The notes beneath the pieces were generated by a model. It worked only from the letters and a program-made list of their open reading frames with translations, had not been told where the DNA came from and made no database searches. Below are positions 25,401-36,340 of a stretch of DNA of 64,000 nt, piece after piece (the stretch's first letter is position 1; every line of letters starts with the position of its first letter). Source of the DNA: Euptelea pleiosperma (Eukaryota; Streptophyta; Magnoliopsida; Ranunculales; Eupteleaceae); NCBI GenBank assembly GCA_035048495.1, contig CM068546.1, positions 14,204,435 to 14,268,434 on the forward strand, read 5' to 3'. A program made the position numbers and the translations under genes.

Positions 25401-26207
25401 GGTCTTTCTCAGTGTATACTGAGAGAATGACAGTAAGCTCTCTAAGCAGACCAGCAAAAACATTTAGCTCGGCGGGGAGGGATAGAAGCTTCTCAGTAAA
25501 AACTAAGAGTAGACTAGTAGAGGGTTCTCTGACCATGGTTAGCAGAGCTAGAAACTCATTGAGTTTAATGGAAATGTATCTGAATGGAGCATACTCCTGT
25601 AGATCAGTAGTATCATAATTGTCTGACTCCGAGATGAAGTCGGGCGCAATGTGTTCTTGACACTTGGATAATTTTTCCTTGGGAGAGTCCTAATTTAGAC
25701 TCTCTACGGCACACGGGTCATCGACAATATCGATTATGGTGGCAGATGAAAACTGTTGATCTTTTCCTCAAGGTTTCCTAATGCGAGAGGGATGTTCCAA
25801 TCCCTACACTCAATGTGTTCATCCTTGGTGGGGAATGGTAGGTCCAGGACAGCTGGAGTCCCATATTCGAGAGACGGCTCAGTGGTAGGAATATTTGCCT
25901 CCAAAGCAGAGGTGGAATCATCAGAGATAGAGATGGACATGGGTATCTCTGTTCTCAGTGTAGAAGTGGATGCCTGTAAGGGCACCAGAAATGGAGACTC
26001 TGGCTCATCACTCTTGTAGCACACTCTAGTGGAGGTCAGGAACGGTAGAGTTAGGACAGTTGGGATCCTATGATCGAGATAAAGCTCAGTGTCAGGAATC
26101 TCTACTTCAGGTTCAGAATTGGAAGCAGCATAGGTAGAGTAAGAACTACGTATCGCTGAGCTAGGTTCAAGAGTTGATGCTTGTAAGGGCATCGATAATG
26201 AAGACAC
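25401..26207 (-). pseudogene. Element 2: protease-RT linker remnant with internal duplication
   Basis: A 157-codon frame at 26207-25734 ends with FPTKDEHIECRDWNIPLALGN, matching the end of the Athila protease domain (GRPF.AT.NAHIGCRDG in element 1). The same block occurs twice: IPTTEPSLEYGTPAVLDLPFP and IPDTELYLDHRIPTVLTLPF, each near PLQAST. The rest is Ser/Thr-rich and unfamiliar. No DLGAS protease motif is present. From 25720 to 25401 the sequence matches the protease-RT linker of element 1 and then passes straight into the 3' noncoding region, so RT, RNase H and integrase are missing. Confidence 0.65.
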
Positions 26208-26213
26208 TTGCTC

Positions 26214-27660
26214 TTAAAAATTTTGGCTCGTTCCAATGGTGGTAACAACTTCTATTTCATCCTGCCAATTTTGGTATTGGGTCCAAGGTAGCGAATCCTC
26301 CACATAGATGGTGGTCATGTCATCCCCCTCTAGATAAGCGATAGGTTGACTGGGGCAGTTGACTTCCACACTCTCAGACTCTAACTGATCTAGACAGTGG
26401 TTCAACCTCTCCATGGAATGTTGTTGCTGGATGATATACTGAGAGAGGAGGTCTTCTAGGCTAGGTTTAATAGCAGACTGTGGCGGTTCAGTTAAGGGAA
26501 GCTGTGGTGCCAACTCTTGATAGTAGTCCAAAGGATTATGACAATGGTAGGCCGGTAGTAAGTCTGAGACTGACTGTTGACTCTGGGAATCCTGAGGGGT
26601 CCACTGTTGACCAAAATATTAAGTCTGTGGATCTGGCTGGTACTGTGACTACGAGTATTGCCAGTCATACTCTCCATTGGGTTGATGAAACCCAGAAGGA
26701 TAATTATCCTGCGCGAAGTGGCTGTTGGAGAATAGACTGTTCCCAATCAAAGCTATGGTGACTCCTATTGTCCGGATAATAAGTGTTATCATAGAAAGTC
26801 TGCATTGGAGATGAAAATGTACTAAAAGTACAGACATCTTGCTCGACAGGAGGATAATATCCTAGAGACTGAGAATTATGCATAGGTTGCTGGACCGAGA
26901 CAGCAAGGGCGAAAACCGATTTGGTAAGTTCCTGAATTAGGGATTATAGCTCGGGGTCACCCTGTGACTCACATCCCATAGAAGTCCGTTGGACTGGAGT
27001 GTTACTACTGCACATAGAATTGGTATTCCAGTGTTGGGAGTTTTTACCTAGTTCTCCTAAGAAAATGTAGGCTTCTGTGAGAGTCTTGTGCATGAATTTG
27101 CCTTGGCACATCAACTCCAGCAGAGTTCTGGACTCATCAATGAGTCCTTTATAGAACATGTGCACTAGACTCCCCTTGTCGAAATTATGATGGGGACATT
27201 TGATGAGTGTTTCCTGGAACCTGTCCCATGCTTCATGGAATCTCTCATTCGACTTTTGTCGAAAGTCTTGGATGATCTGCTTCATCTCGTTCATCCTTGA
27301 CATGGGATAAAATTTGAATACAAACTTCTGAGCTAGTTCGTCCCATGTGGTAATCAAATTCTCAGGCAAAGAATAAAACTAATCAATGGCTCTATCTTGC
27401 AGAGAGAAAGGAAAAAGTCTCAATTTGACACTCTCATCATCAAAGTGTGGAAGTTTGAAGAGAGTGCAGATGTTCAGAAACTGCCTTAGATGAGTGTACG
27501 GGTCATCTCTTCGAAGACCATGAAAAGTAGGCAGCAATTGTACTATGTACGGTTGGATTTCAAACTGAACCGTTGTCGTGGGTGGAAGTACAATACAAGT
27601 AGGTGGGTTTATAGAGATAGGCGCATACATCTCAATGAGAGGTCGTTCAGCCGCCAGTTC
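26214..27660 (-). pseudogene. Element 2 gag (Athila type), broken
   Basis: N-terminal part at 27630-27379 (MYAPISINPP, then DDPYTHLRQFLNIC and LRLFPFSLQDRAID), a TAG where the family has Trp, then 27369-26944 (TTWDELAQKFVFKFYP, FHEAWDRFQETLIKCPHH), another in-frame stop, and a C-terminal linker at 26531-26214 (LEDLLSQYIIQQQHSMERL) similar to that of element 1. The CCHC knuckle region found in the other copies is absent: SVQQP runs directly into a segment ending QDVCTFSTF. Gag forms the virus-like particle in this family. Confidence 0.8.
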
Positions 27661-29445
27661 TTCAAAGGTAGCTTTTCTGGGAGAGGAGGGGAGGGTAGGA
27701 GATAGAATAGGTGAAGATATCGGTGAAGAATCTAAAATGTTAGACTGACTCTCAACTCGAATCGATCTATAGTTGGATCAGGTCCAGACGGGTATATGCT
27801 TGAAAAAGTAAGCCGTAAACTTGGCAAAAAGTTGCCAGAGGAGAACACTAACCTGAAGTAGACTATATGATGCATAAGGAGCAAACATGATAATCCTATT
27901 TCTAAAACAATCAGGATATTTTAAGGGATTTATCTTGTTAGTTTGTGGGCTGAGGTATATTATGACAGTGGGTGGACCACTGGTTTATCTTGTTACTCGC
28001 CGGACTAACCTTGTCGCTCTTGAGTTCTCAACAGGCTATACTCTTCAGAGCGAATCCTTTAGTACTAACTCTAGTCAACAACAAGACAACCCGAAACCTA
28101 GACAGACGTGCGGCACAACGGCTGACTTAAATACGTCCTAGACTAACCGGATTGGTCAAGTATTTAAGAAGAGTGTTCCCTTTGGTTAAGCTAAAGTGGG
28201 TGCGTGTTCCTAACCCAACAAATAGCAGACCAATCAAAGAACCAGGGATGCCACTGGCAAGCTCGGTATACTTGAGTAGTAGGGACCTATGGGCGTGTCA
28301 GATAACAGGGACCCCCGCTCATGGACTTATTCGACCTAGGATTGATGAAAAGACTACATGGAGGGGTGTCCTAGAACACCGATCTATTTTGGTTCTAGCT
28401 CTTGATTCTTTTTATTTAGAGATGGATCATGGGGATCAAATGCAGCTAGAGTGATGAGGTGGGTGATGAAATCCCACCAATTTTAACAGGAGGTAGGTCT
28501 GCTCGATTAATTTTTACTTATTAATGGCCATGCCAGGCAATCGAATAATATGTATGCGAAAGCAAATAGACAAGCGGCAATGATGCACCCAATAACACCG
28601 TATCGTACTCAAGGCGAGGATAGGGACTTACCTCCTATGGGCCATGGCACGGGGTCGCCTCCGTGGAATAGGGAGGGGTATCCAAATGGGCTTGGGCCCG
28701 AGTCCACCTCTTTGAGCTTTCACTCCAACCCACACTGGCAAATGAGATCTAAGGGTCTAGGTTTGGGATTGGATATGGAAGGTTCTTGTCTTTCTTTAGG
28801 GTGCATAGAACAAATAATTAATTAAGGCAAGTGTGAATTGGTATCCTAATTCGAGTTGGAATTCGAACTTATAAATTTTCAAATTGGAAAATTTCTAATT
28901 TTGAATCGTTTCTCGAATTTTGGAAACCTTCCAAGAAAATTAAGATATGTAAATCCCGTTCAATTTTAGAATGTTGCCAATATTGGAATCCTGCTAAATT
29001 CGGATGTTTCATTTTTCATATATTTTCAATTTTAGAGGGTTTATAAAGATAGAAACTCTCTCAAATTGGAATGTTCTAGTTATGGAAACCCTAATTTTGC
29101 AGAATTTCACAATTGTTGAAAACATTCCAAAAAGTGAAACTCCCCGTATGTGATCTTTCTAGAAATCCGCAGAGACTGAAAACCCTAATCTTTTTGGATT
29201 TTTGATTTTTTTTTGTATTTTCCACTTAATCTAGGGTTTTTAAAAAACCCTAGAACAAGATCTAGCAGTTATTTGGAAAGTAGTAAAATTCCTAAATTAT
29301 TACAAATTGCACTCAGCCTTCCGAGGCATTAAAAATAGCTAAAAATAACTAAAAAAGAAATGGAAAGTTTCCAAAACACTGGATCTTCCAGCTTTAGCAG
29401 CTTTTCGATTCTATCATCTATATCCTTTTCCGCACTTCCGATCAC
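27661..29445 (-). other. 5' leader of element 2
   Basis: Sequence between primer-binding site and gag. It matches the element 1 leader in order (GACAGTGGGYGGACCACTGGTTTATCTT, in parts; AAACCTAGACAGACGTGCGGCAC, in parts; GTAGGGACCTATGGG). No gene is supported; small open frames differ between the two copies. Confidence 0.65.
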
Positions 29446-29465
29446 CCGAGCGGCAACGGCGGCCA
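29446..29465 (-). other. Primer-binding site of element 2
   Basis: The minus strand reads TGGCCGCCGTTGCCGCTCGG, the element 1 site with one extra C. The TGGCGCCGTTGCCG core is the plant tRNA-Asp complement used by Athila-type elements. Two bases separate it from the LTR edge at 29468. Confidence 0.75.
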
Positions 29466-29467
29466 TT

Positions 29468-29945
29468 TAAAAGTAGGGTTTTTTCGCGTCGTTGGTTAAG
29501 GAAACCCTAGAATCAACACATATGTAATAATCCAAAACTTTGTTCACTCAAATCCTGCAAAAATCACAGGGTTGTATAGTGGCTCGTGCCGGATGTCGAT
29601 CCGCACTCGGGGTTAGAGAACGCACAATTCAAACACATGAAATGATGGATTTTTCACAGAAATTGCTACTGAGAAACATGGAGAGGTGAGAATGGTGATC
29701 AATTTAAAACATATGTTGGTGATTTTTAGAGAGAATCATGGTCACTTACTAACACGAATGAAATAACGTAATGAAAACCCCATTTAAAACACAATCTTGA
29801 AATAAAATAAAACTAAATTATCCATTAACTTCAATAGTTCTTACGATGCTCAAAATACCAAACAAAACAATAATAACTCAAAAGATCTAAAGACTAATCT
29901 ATGAAGCTTCGAAGGAGGATCAATCTAGAGAGAGAAAATGCAAAG
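29468..29945 (-). repeat. 5' LTR of element 2, first 478 bp only
   Basis: The LTR edge reads TAAAAGTAGGG, with A for the conserved G of TG. It follows the 3' LTR at 20735 closely until ATGCAAAG and then stops abruptly at gag sequence. Confidence 0.75.
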
Positions 29946-31333
29946 TCTGTCCGGGAAGGGAGGCTTTACGCGACAAATAGATTTGTCTTTAGCCTTAGAT
30001 TTCTACACAGAGATATCTGATGTTGGTGCAGAGGTAGAAGAAGCAGAGGTAGGATTGGTACTAGTTTCCTCTATACGGGTGATGGGTGCTGGAGATGGCA
30101 CCGGCGGTGGTTGGACTCCCATGTCCACAGTTTTTCCTGACCGTAGGGTGGTTACAGCTTGCACCTCCCCTTGACAGTTCTCATTCTGGCTCTGAGATTG
30201 GGAATCGATCTCATATACTGCTCCTTTAGCATTTCCTTTTGGGTTAGCGATGGGTTGGCTAGGGAAGATGCCTTTAGCTTTCTCAGCTTCCAGGTTGCCT
30301 AAGCGTTGCTCTAGACGAAGCATGGATTGTTGTTGCTGTTGCTCTAGGCGTTGCATAGATTGTTGTTGCTAAGTAATGAGTTGAGCTAGAAGGTCTTCGA
30401 TACCGGATTTGGGGACCGACTGTTGGGAGGCAGTTAATAGGAGCTGAGGCACCAATTCTTGACTAGAGCTCACCAGGGCATTATAGTTATATGAGGGGGA
30501 AGTAGTGGGGACAATTTGTTGGTTCTGAAAGGTCTGTGGGACTCTTTGCTGACTTTGAAATGTGCTTGATTGTCCAGAGTACTGACCCTGTTGGAACTGC
30601 TGGTTCTGAGTAGATGGGTACTGACTATGCTGGTATTGACCCTAATTGAATTGCCTATTGGGTTGATTGAACTCAGGAGGATACATGCCTTGAGGCTGAC
30701 GCAGAGGTTGAGCTTGCGGTTGAATAGACTGAGGCCTCCAAGAGAAGTTAAGGTGGTTTCTCGTGTCAGAATGATAAGATTGACTATACGAGTTCTGAGT
30801 GGGTGGTTTGTATGTGCTGAAAGCACAAACTTCTTCTTGAAGAGGATTGGACCATCCTTCATTCAAAGGACAATGCTTAGTAGTATGGGAGGGTTGCAGA
30901 CAAAGGGTGCAGGATTCCATAGGGCTCTCATGTCCCACATGCATGACTGGGGTTGGTTGTTGAGTAGGCTTTTGTACAGACACAGCCAGTGCCGAGACTG
31001 ACTTGCTCAACTCTTGAATGACAGATCGAAGCTCAGTATCAGCTGTAGCATCATGTCCATTGGTTGTCCTTGGGACCGAAGTGGCTCGACTGAACTCTGA
31101 GTCAGTCGTCCAATGTTGACAGTTTTCTCCTAACTGTCCCAAGAATTTGTATGCATCGGTCAGAGTTTGGTGTAGGAATTTTCCCTGGCACATTGACTCT
31201 ACCATGGTCCGAGACTCATCAGTAAGTCCCTTGAAGAAGGCGTGGACAAGATTGCCCTTGTCAATGCTATGGTGGGGACACTTAGTTAGGTAGTCTTGGA
31301 ATCTATCCCATGCTTTGAAAAATTTCTCATCGG
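29946..31333 (-). pseudogene. Gag fragment of a third Athila copy, between LTR pieces
   Basis: The minus strand gives AWDRFQDYLTKCPHHSIDKG, TDESRTMVESMCQGKF, a CCHC knuckle (CTLCLQPSHTTKHC) and the linker with QQQSMLRLEQRLGNLEAEK and FPSQPIANPKGNAKG. It begins in the middle of gag at 31333 and ends in the linker at 29946, so both ends are breakpoints. A stop at 30642 separates the two long frames (31355-30642 and 30356-30003). Confidence 0.8.
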
Positions 31334-33877
31334 GATGTCGGATGTCGATCCGCACTCGGGATTAGTCGGGTTAGTGCATTATCAGAACAATATGACGAAA
31401 AATTGCTAGAAATGATGAGGAGGTGAGAATGATGATCACGAGATTTAAAATAAGATTTTTATTTAGTGAATTTTTAGAGAGAGAATCATGAAAATCAACA
31501 CATTACAAAAAAGTGAAATAATGCAAGAATGATCAAAATTAACTTTTATTAAAAATCATAGAAATTACATTGCTTTAAAATGGAAATTTATCTAAATTAC
31601 TTCGAAGCAATTACACTCGAAAGCAATAAAAACTAAAGAAAGAAAGGAGAAAAGTAGAGAGAGAAATTAAGGGTCTAGAGAGAGAAACAACATGGGAAAA
31701 ACTAGAGAGAGAAAGAGAGGAAAAAGACTAGAGAGAGAAAGAGAAATCAAAGCGATCTAGAGGGAGAGAGGACTTACCGGAGAACTTATTGGAGAGATGG
31801 AGTACGGAAATCAGTCATTGATTTAGGATATTGAAGAGATCGGCCATGAGGGAGTCGTGTTGAGAAGATGATGGGATGCGAGTTCGCTGCTTTGTGCTAT
31901 GGGGGAAACACCAATGGATGAGGTTGGCTGCTGATGGAGTTCCATGGCCAGGATGGAGATTAACGGCTGTGGTGGTTGCAAGATTGCCATTGAAATTAGA
32001 GTAGACGGTAAGGTGAACCAGCAAGCTTGCTGGTTCGTACAACTGCTAGGTGTGGAATTTGGATGGCATCTGTGCTGCATCATGGAGGCCAGCAACGTTG
32101 AGATGAATCAAGGAAGGAGCGGATCATGATGATGTTGCTGGTAGTGCTGTAGGCGTCTAACTTTGAGGCAGATGCAGTGGAAGAAGGAGATGGCGGCTCA
32201 TTTTTAGTGGGGGCGGATTGGAGTTAGAGGTGATGCACCAGCAGGTAAGTGGCCTCCGTCTCCTCTTCTTCTGGTTTTCTTTTGTTCTTTTTGAAGAATG
32301 GCAGAGGAGAGAAGATGGTGAATGGGAGAAAAGGAGATGGAAGAGATGGGTAAAGAACGTGGAGGAGTATGGGGGAGATGGCTCCCTTGTTGCAGCTTGG
32401 GTGCAGTTTAAGGAGAGGTGCGTTTTGAAGGAGAAAACGTGGAGGGGGTTCGGTGGTGATGAGGATTGGAGTCGTTGCAGCTCAGCAAGAGGGTAGCGAA
32501 ATGGAGAAGGCTGGGTAGTAAATGGACAGGTGAGAGCTACGTCACCCTCCTTTATCTTCTCTTCTTCTTTCTCTCCTTCTTTTTCCCCTTTTTTTTTCAA
32601 ATAAGAGAGAAGGGAAGAGAGATCAGCATGGGATTGAGAGAGCAGTGGGTTTTTTTGACTGTGGGAAAAGAGAAGAGGTGAGAGAGAGAACGTCCTTCCC
32701 TCCCTTGAGAATGGCTGGGTTGAGATGCTAAAAAGAAGGGAGAATGAATTCCCCTCCTTAGGGTTTTGAAAGGATCTTTTAAAGGGGAAAAGAGGAGCCG
32801 TGAGATTTGCTGGGTTGAGTGCCAACGTCCACCATTTTGGACTTTCCCCCCTTAGGGTTGACTTCAGCCAAAAAAAATCTCCATTCTCTTTTAAGCATGC
32901 TTCCTTGTTTGCAAATACAGCCACCATACAAAGATTATTTGCTTACCTTCTAAGGCTCCCACATCAAATAGGCCTAAATATTTCTCAGCCCTTTCCTTTT
33001 TATACCATTTTACTTGCCACATGTCCCATGCATTCTCTAAGAATATTCCTCCACCTTTTGCCACCTCATTCCAATGTAGAAACTACCCAATATTATCAAC
33101 CTCTTATTAAGGACAAAACTCCCTTGTTTTGTTGAGATTTTATTGTGGACTCACAATTGTTAAACCCTCCACTATCTCTTGAAATTAGAACTTCCCATCA
33201 CCGTGTGATCTTTCTTTATGTGGGGCTGATGCCGATCTTTTTGTTGTGTGCCACTCTACATGTTGTGGAGCCCGTTTGCAAGCTTCCAAAAGTTGTTGAT
33301 GTGGTAACTTTACTGCCATGTGGATGTGCTCCCTTTCCCATTGAAGATGCCCATGTGTACAAGGTGTTGTCGCACCTAGCTCTTTGTGTGACCAACAAGA
33401 ATTGTTTTCACACCCACAAAGAATTATTCGCACACCCATCATTTCTTTGTAGTGCATTATTGCTTCGGTTTTGTACACCCATCAACAAGTATCATTTTGG
33501 TGTTCCTCATATTACCACTTGATAACTACCTTCTTCCGTCGATGTGGTGCCTTCTTTTAACTGCTTGAAGGCCCACTGGCTCTTTATGCTTTGATCAAAA
33601 AGGCTCTGGTAGTCAGTTGCAATCCCTAAAATTCTCCAATCGGGTTTCCTGCGACAAAAGAAGCGCGTAATGAGACTTAATCAGAATGGCTTCATATCTA
33701 GACTTCTAGAAATATGTTTAATGCATGCAAATATACCATTTTAACCAGAAAAGTGTGTTCTACGGAATGAGATAAACTCTGACATAGAAATGTTGATAAA
33801 AATTGCAGTTTACGTAGAAGAGTGTGACAATGCTAGAAGGATAGTTGCTTAAAATAAGCACTTTTGAGCGAATATCA
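31334..33877 (-). repeat. Athila LTR lacking its first part
   Basis: Starts within the LTR at the conserved GGATGTCGATCCGCACTCGG, about 140 bp in from the expected edge, directly joined to gag sequence, and ends GCGAATATCA at 33877. It continues into other LTR sequence rather than unique DNA, so it sat inside an LTR. Confidence 0.7.
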
Positions 33878-35849
33878 GCACACAGGAGGAGGGAGAGAAC
33901 AACAGCAAGGTGGATCAGCACCGTTGGAGTAATGGTCTGAGTGGAACCAGATCCTAAGGAGCACTTGCTGGCGTGGAGATGCTTGGAAGGTGGAGATCTG
34001 CCGGAGTTGGAGAAGTTAAAAATTGGAGTTGCAGGTTTCCGGCAACCAGTGGGAGCAACAACAGTAGAGTTGGAGATCATGGAGAGGGAGGAGCCCACGG
34101 CTCCTCTCTATCGTTGCCTCCAAGGAGAGAGAGATGTGTTGTTGTTGCTGTGGAGGCCGACCGGAGTTGCAGGTTTGCAACTCCGGTTATGGAGGAAAGA
34201 GATCCGGCCAGAGTTGTAGGTCTGCAACTCCGATGAGGGACATTAACGGATGAAGAAGAAGAAGAAGAAGAAGAAGAAGAAAACGAAGAGGACGAACAGC
34301 ACGTTTGCACGTTTGCTGGCTAGAGGAGAAGATGCCACCGGCGAAATCGTGGCTTCCCGAGGTTGAAAACGTGAAGGTGGTCTGCATGAGGGCAGAGGAG
34401 AGGTGTTGCTCGTGAGGTAGTCACCCGGAGAAGACGGAGAAGAAGGAGATGGGCGGTGCTATAGAAGGCCTTCAATGGTGGTGTTGCGTAGGTACACGGG
34501 CAGCAAGGTATGGAAAGGTTTACACGGTGAAGACAAGTGGTGGAAAGGGGTGATGGAGAGGAGCCTTGGGCGGTGAATTGCATGGTGGCTGGTTGTGCTC
34601 CAAGAAGAAAATGCTAGCCGAAATAGAGAGAGTGTTAGCTTTATGAGAGAGGGAGAGGGTTAGTTAAAAAGATTAGGGAGTTACACGTGGATAGGATAGA
34701 GATACTAGGTTAGTTGTTAGTGGGGGTCGAAGTGAGGTGAGAGATTCTCGTGGAAGGAAGGTGGAGTGAGAAGAGTGGAATACTTTTCTTCCACCACACC
34801 ACCATGTGCCATATTTGCAATATTTAATGGCCCACTTTTCAGCCCATGATCTTAGAGGTCCAATCTTTGGCCCATTATAGTGAATAAATGAAATGGGCAT
34901 TAGAGCCATTAGGTTGAGAAAGGGCCATGGGCTTTAGGTGAGTGGGCCGTTTGGCCATGGGGTTCCAAAGATTGCTAGTGGGCCACTTGACTATGGGCTC
35001 TGTGGCATGTGAGTTGGGTCCACGTGTGGATTTGCCATAGGCCTTGGATGATAGTGGCTAATGGGCCAAGAATTGGTGTCAGGCCTTGGGCCCGCTAGTG
35101 GATCGGCCATAGGATAGTAAGTTATGGGCCAATATTGAACATGCCACATGTCGGCCAATAGGTTAACAAGATAATGAACCTAAGGATAGGTGAGCCAGTG
35201 GGCCACTAGGATAATGGGTGATGAGAGAGTGGATGGCCAAGATTTTTGGTGGATTGCTGGGTCGAACCGAGATTGGCGAACCGTCAGATCTAAAAAGATC
35301 CAACGGTCCAATGGATGATTGAATGGTTTATTTGAGGATCTAATAGTAGGATGATATGATCTAAGGGTTAGATGCTAGGGTTTAGAGAGATGGAAGAGAA
35401 AAGAGAGAGAAAAGAGTCAAATACAAAGAGAATAGCTGGTAGAGCTAGGATCCTAAACCCTGATCTTCAATGTAATCTTTAGTCGGCTTCACCAATCACG
35501 TAAGCCGTCATTTTATGCCAGTTGGTGCGGCTTTGAATCACTTTGGTCTGTCTCTTGGTCTGCAGCTTTGCATCTCTCTTAGCTCTTGGTCTGGCTCTAT
35601 GATCCTCTAACTTGACTCGTACTTGGCCTGTATCTTCTACTCATAGCCTGTTGACTCCTTAAGCTTCGATATTAGGCTTCTATGGTTGATCGTGGGCCCG
35701 TAAGTCTCGAGAATAACCCGATCGAGTTTCCTGCAAGAAAAAAGCTCGTAATGAGACTCAATCAAAATGGCTTCATATCTAGACTTCCAGAAATGTGTTT
35801 TAACGCTAAAGAATAATGGCTTAAAATAAGCACTTTTAAGCGAATATCA
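33878..35849 (-). repeat. Athila LTR, distal part of another copy
   Basis: LTR-type sequence without its own beginning. It has the LTR middle, with a hairpin at 34161-34186, a GAA tract at 34253-34281, and the usual tail (GATCGTGGGCCCG, GCACTTTTAAGCGAATATCA). Its tail resembles the 3' LTR of element 1. It ends at 35849 and is followed by element 1 internal sequence. Confidence 0.65.
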
Positions 35850-36340
35850 ATATCACGTAGGTTATCACCCAAAAAAATTTCCTCTTTTTCTCATTTTTCT
35901 CATGTCTCTTTTTATTTTTATTTTTTATGAAGACGTGAGTTTGGATAAAACCCCACCCCCAACTTAAATACAGCACCGTCCTCGATGCTCATGACCGGGA
36001 CAAAAGTGAATGAAAACTCTGAATGTGATGCAAGTTATGAGGAAGAGTTATACCAGTATGGCTGAGATTTATCATTTGGTGATAACTAATGGTTGTCAAA
36101 GGAATTGTACCTGTATAGCCATAATAATATATAAAATACAAGAATTATGCATGTGACTCAATGACTTCTAGGAATACTGGAATTGCCTTATAAAGCGCTA
36201 AGTTTTACGTCTTCAGCCAGATATGATGGGGGTGGGATTCACCCCCAACTAAGTTGGAGCATAGAGAGACTGACAGAAACATCAGTCTACATAGACCGGA
36301 TCAATAAGATCAATCTCGAAAGTCTGAATAGATGATATGT
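35850..36340 (-). other. 3' noncoding region of element 1, proximal part
   Basis: Continues the region cut at 20734. CCCCACCCCCAACTT and GCTCATGACCGGGACA match element 2 at 25000-25052. No gene. Confidence 0.65.

Noticed and set aside
29941..29945. caaag at the LTR break as partner of the caaag flank at 20730-20734
   Set aside because: The same word is normal LTR sequence at this position (also near 21212), so the match is not evidence of a duplication.
32157..32927. 256-codon minus-strand frame
   Set aside because: Lies inside an Athila LTR, rich in Ser/Pro/Leu/Lys, not conserved in the other LTR copies.
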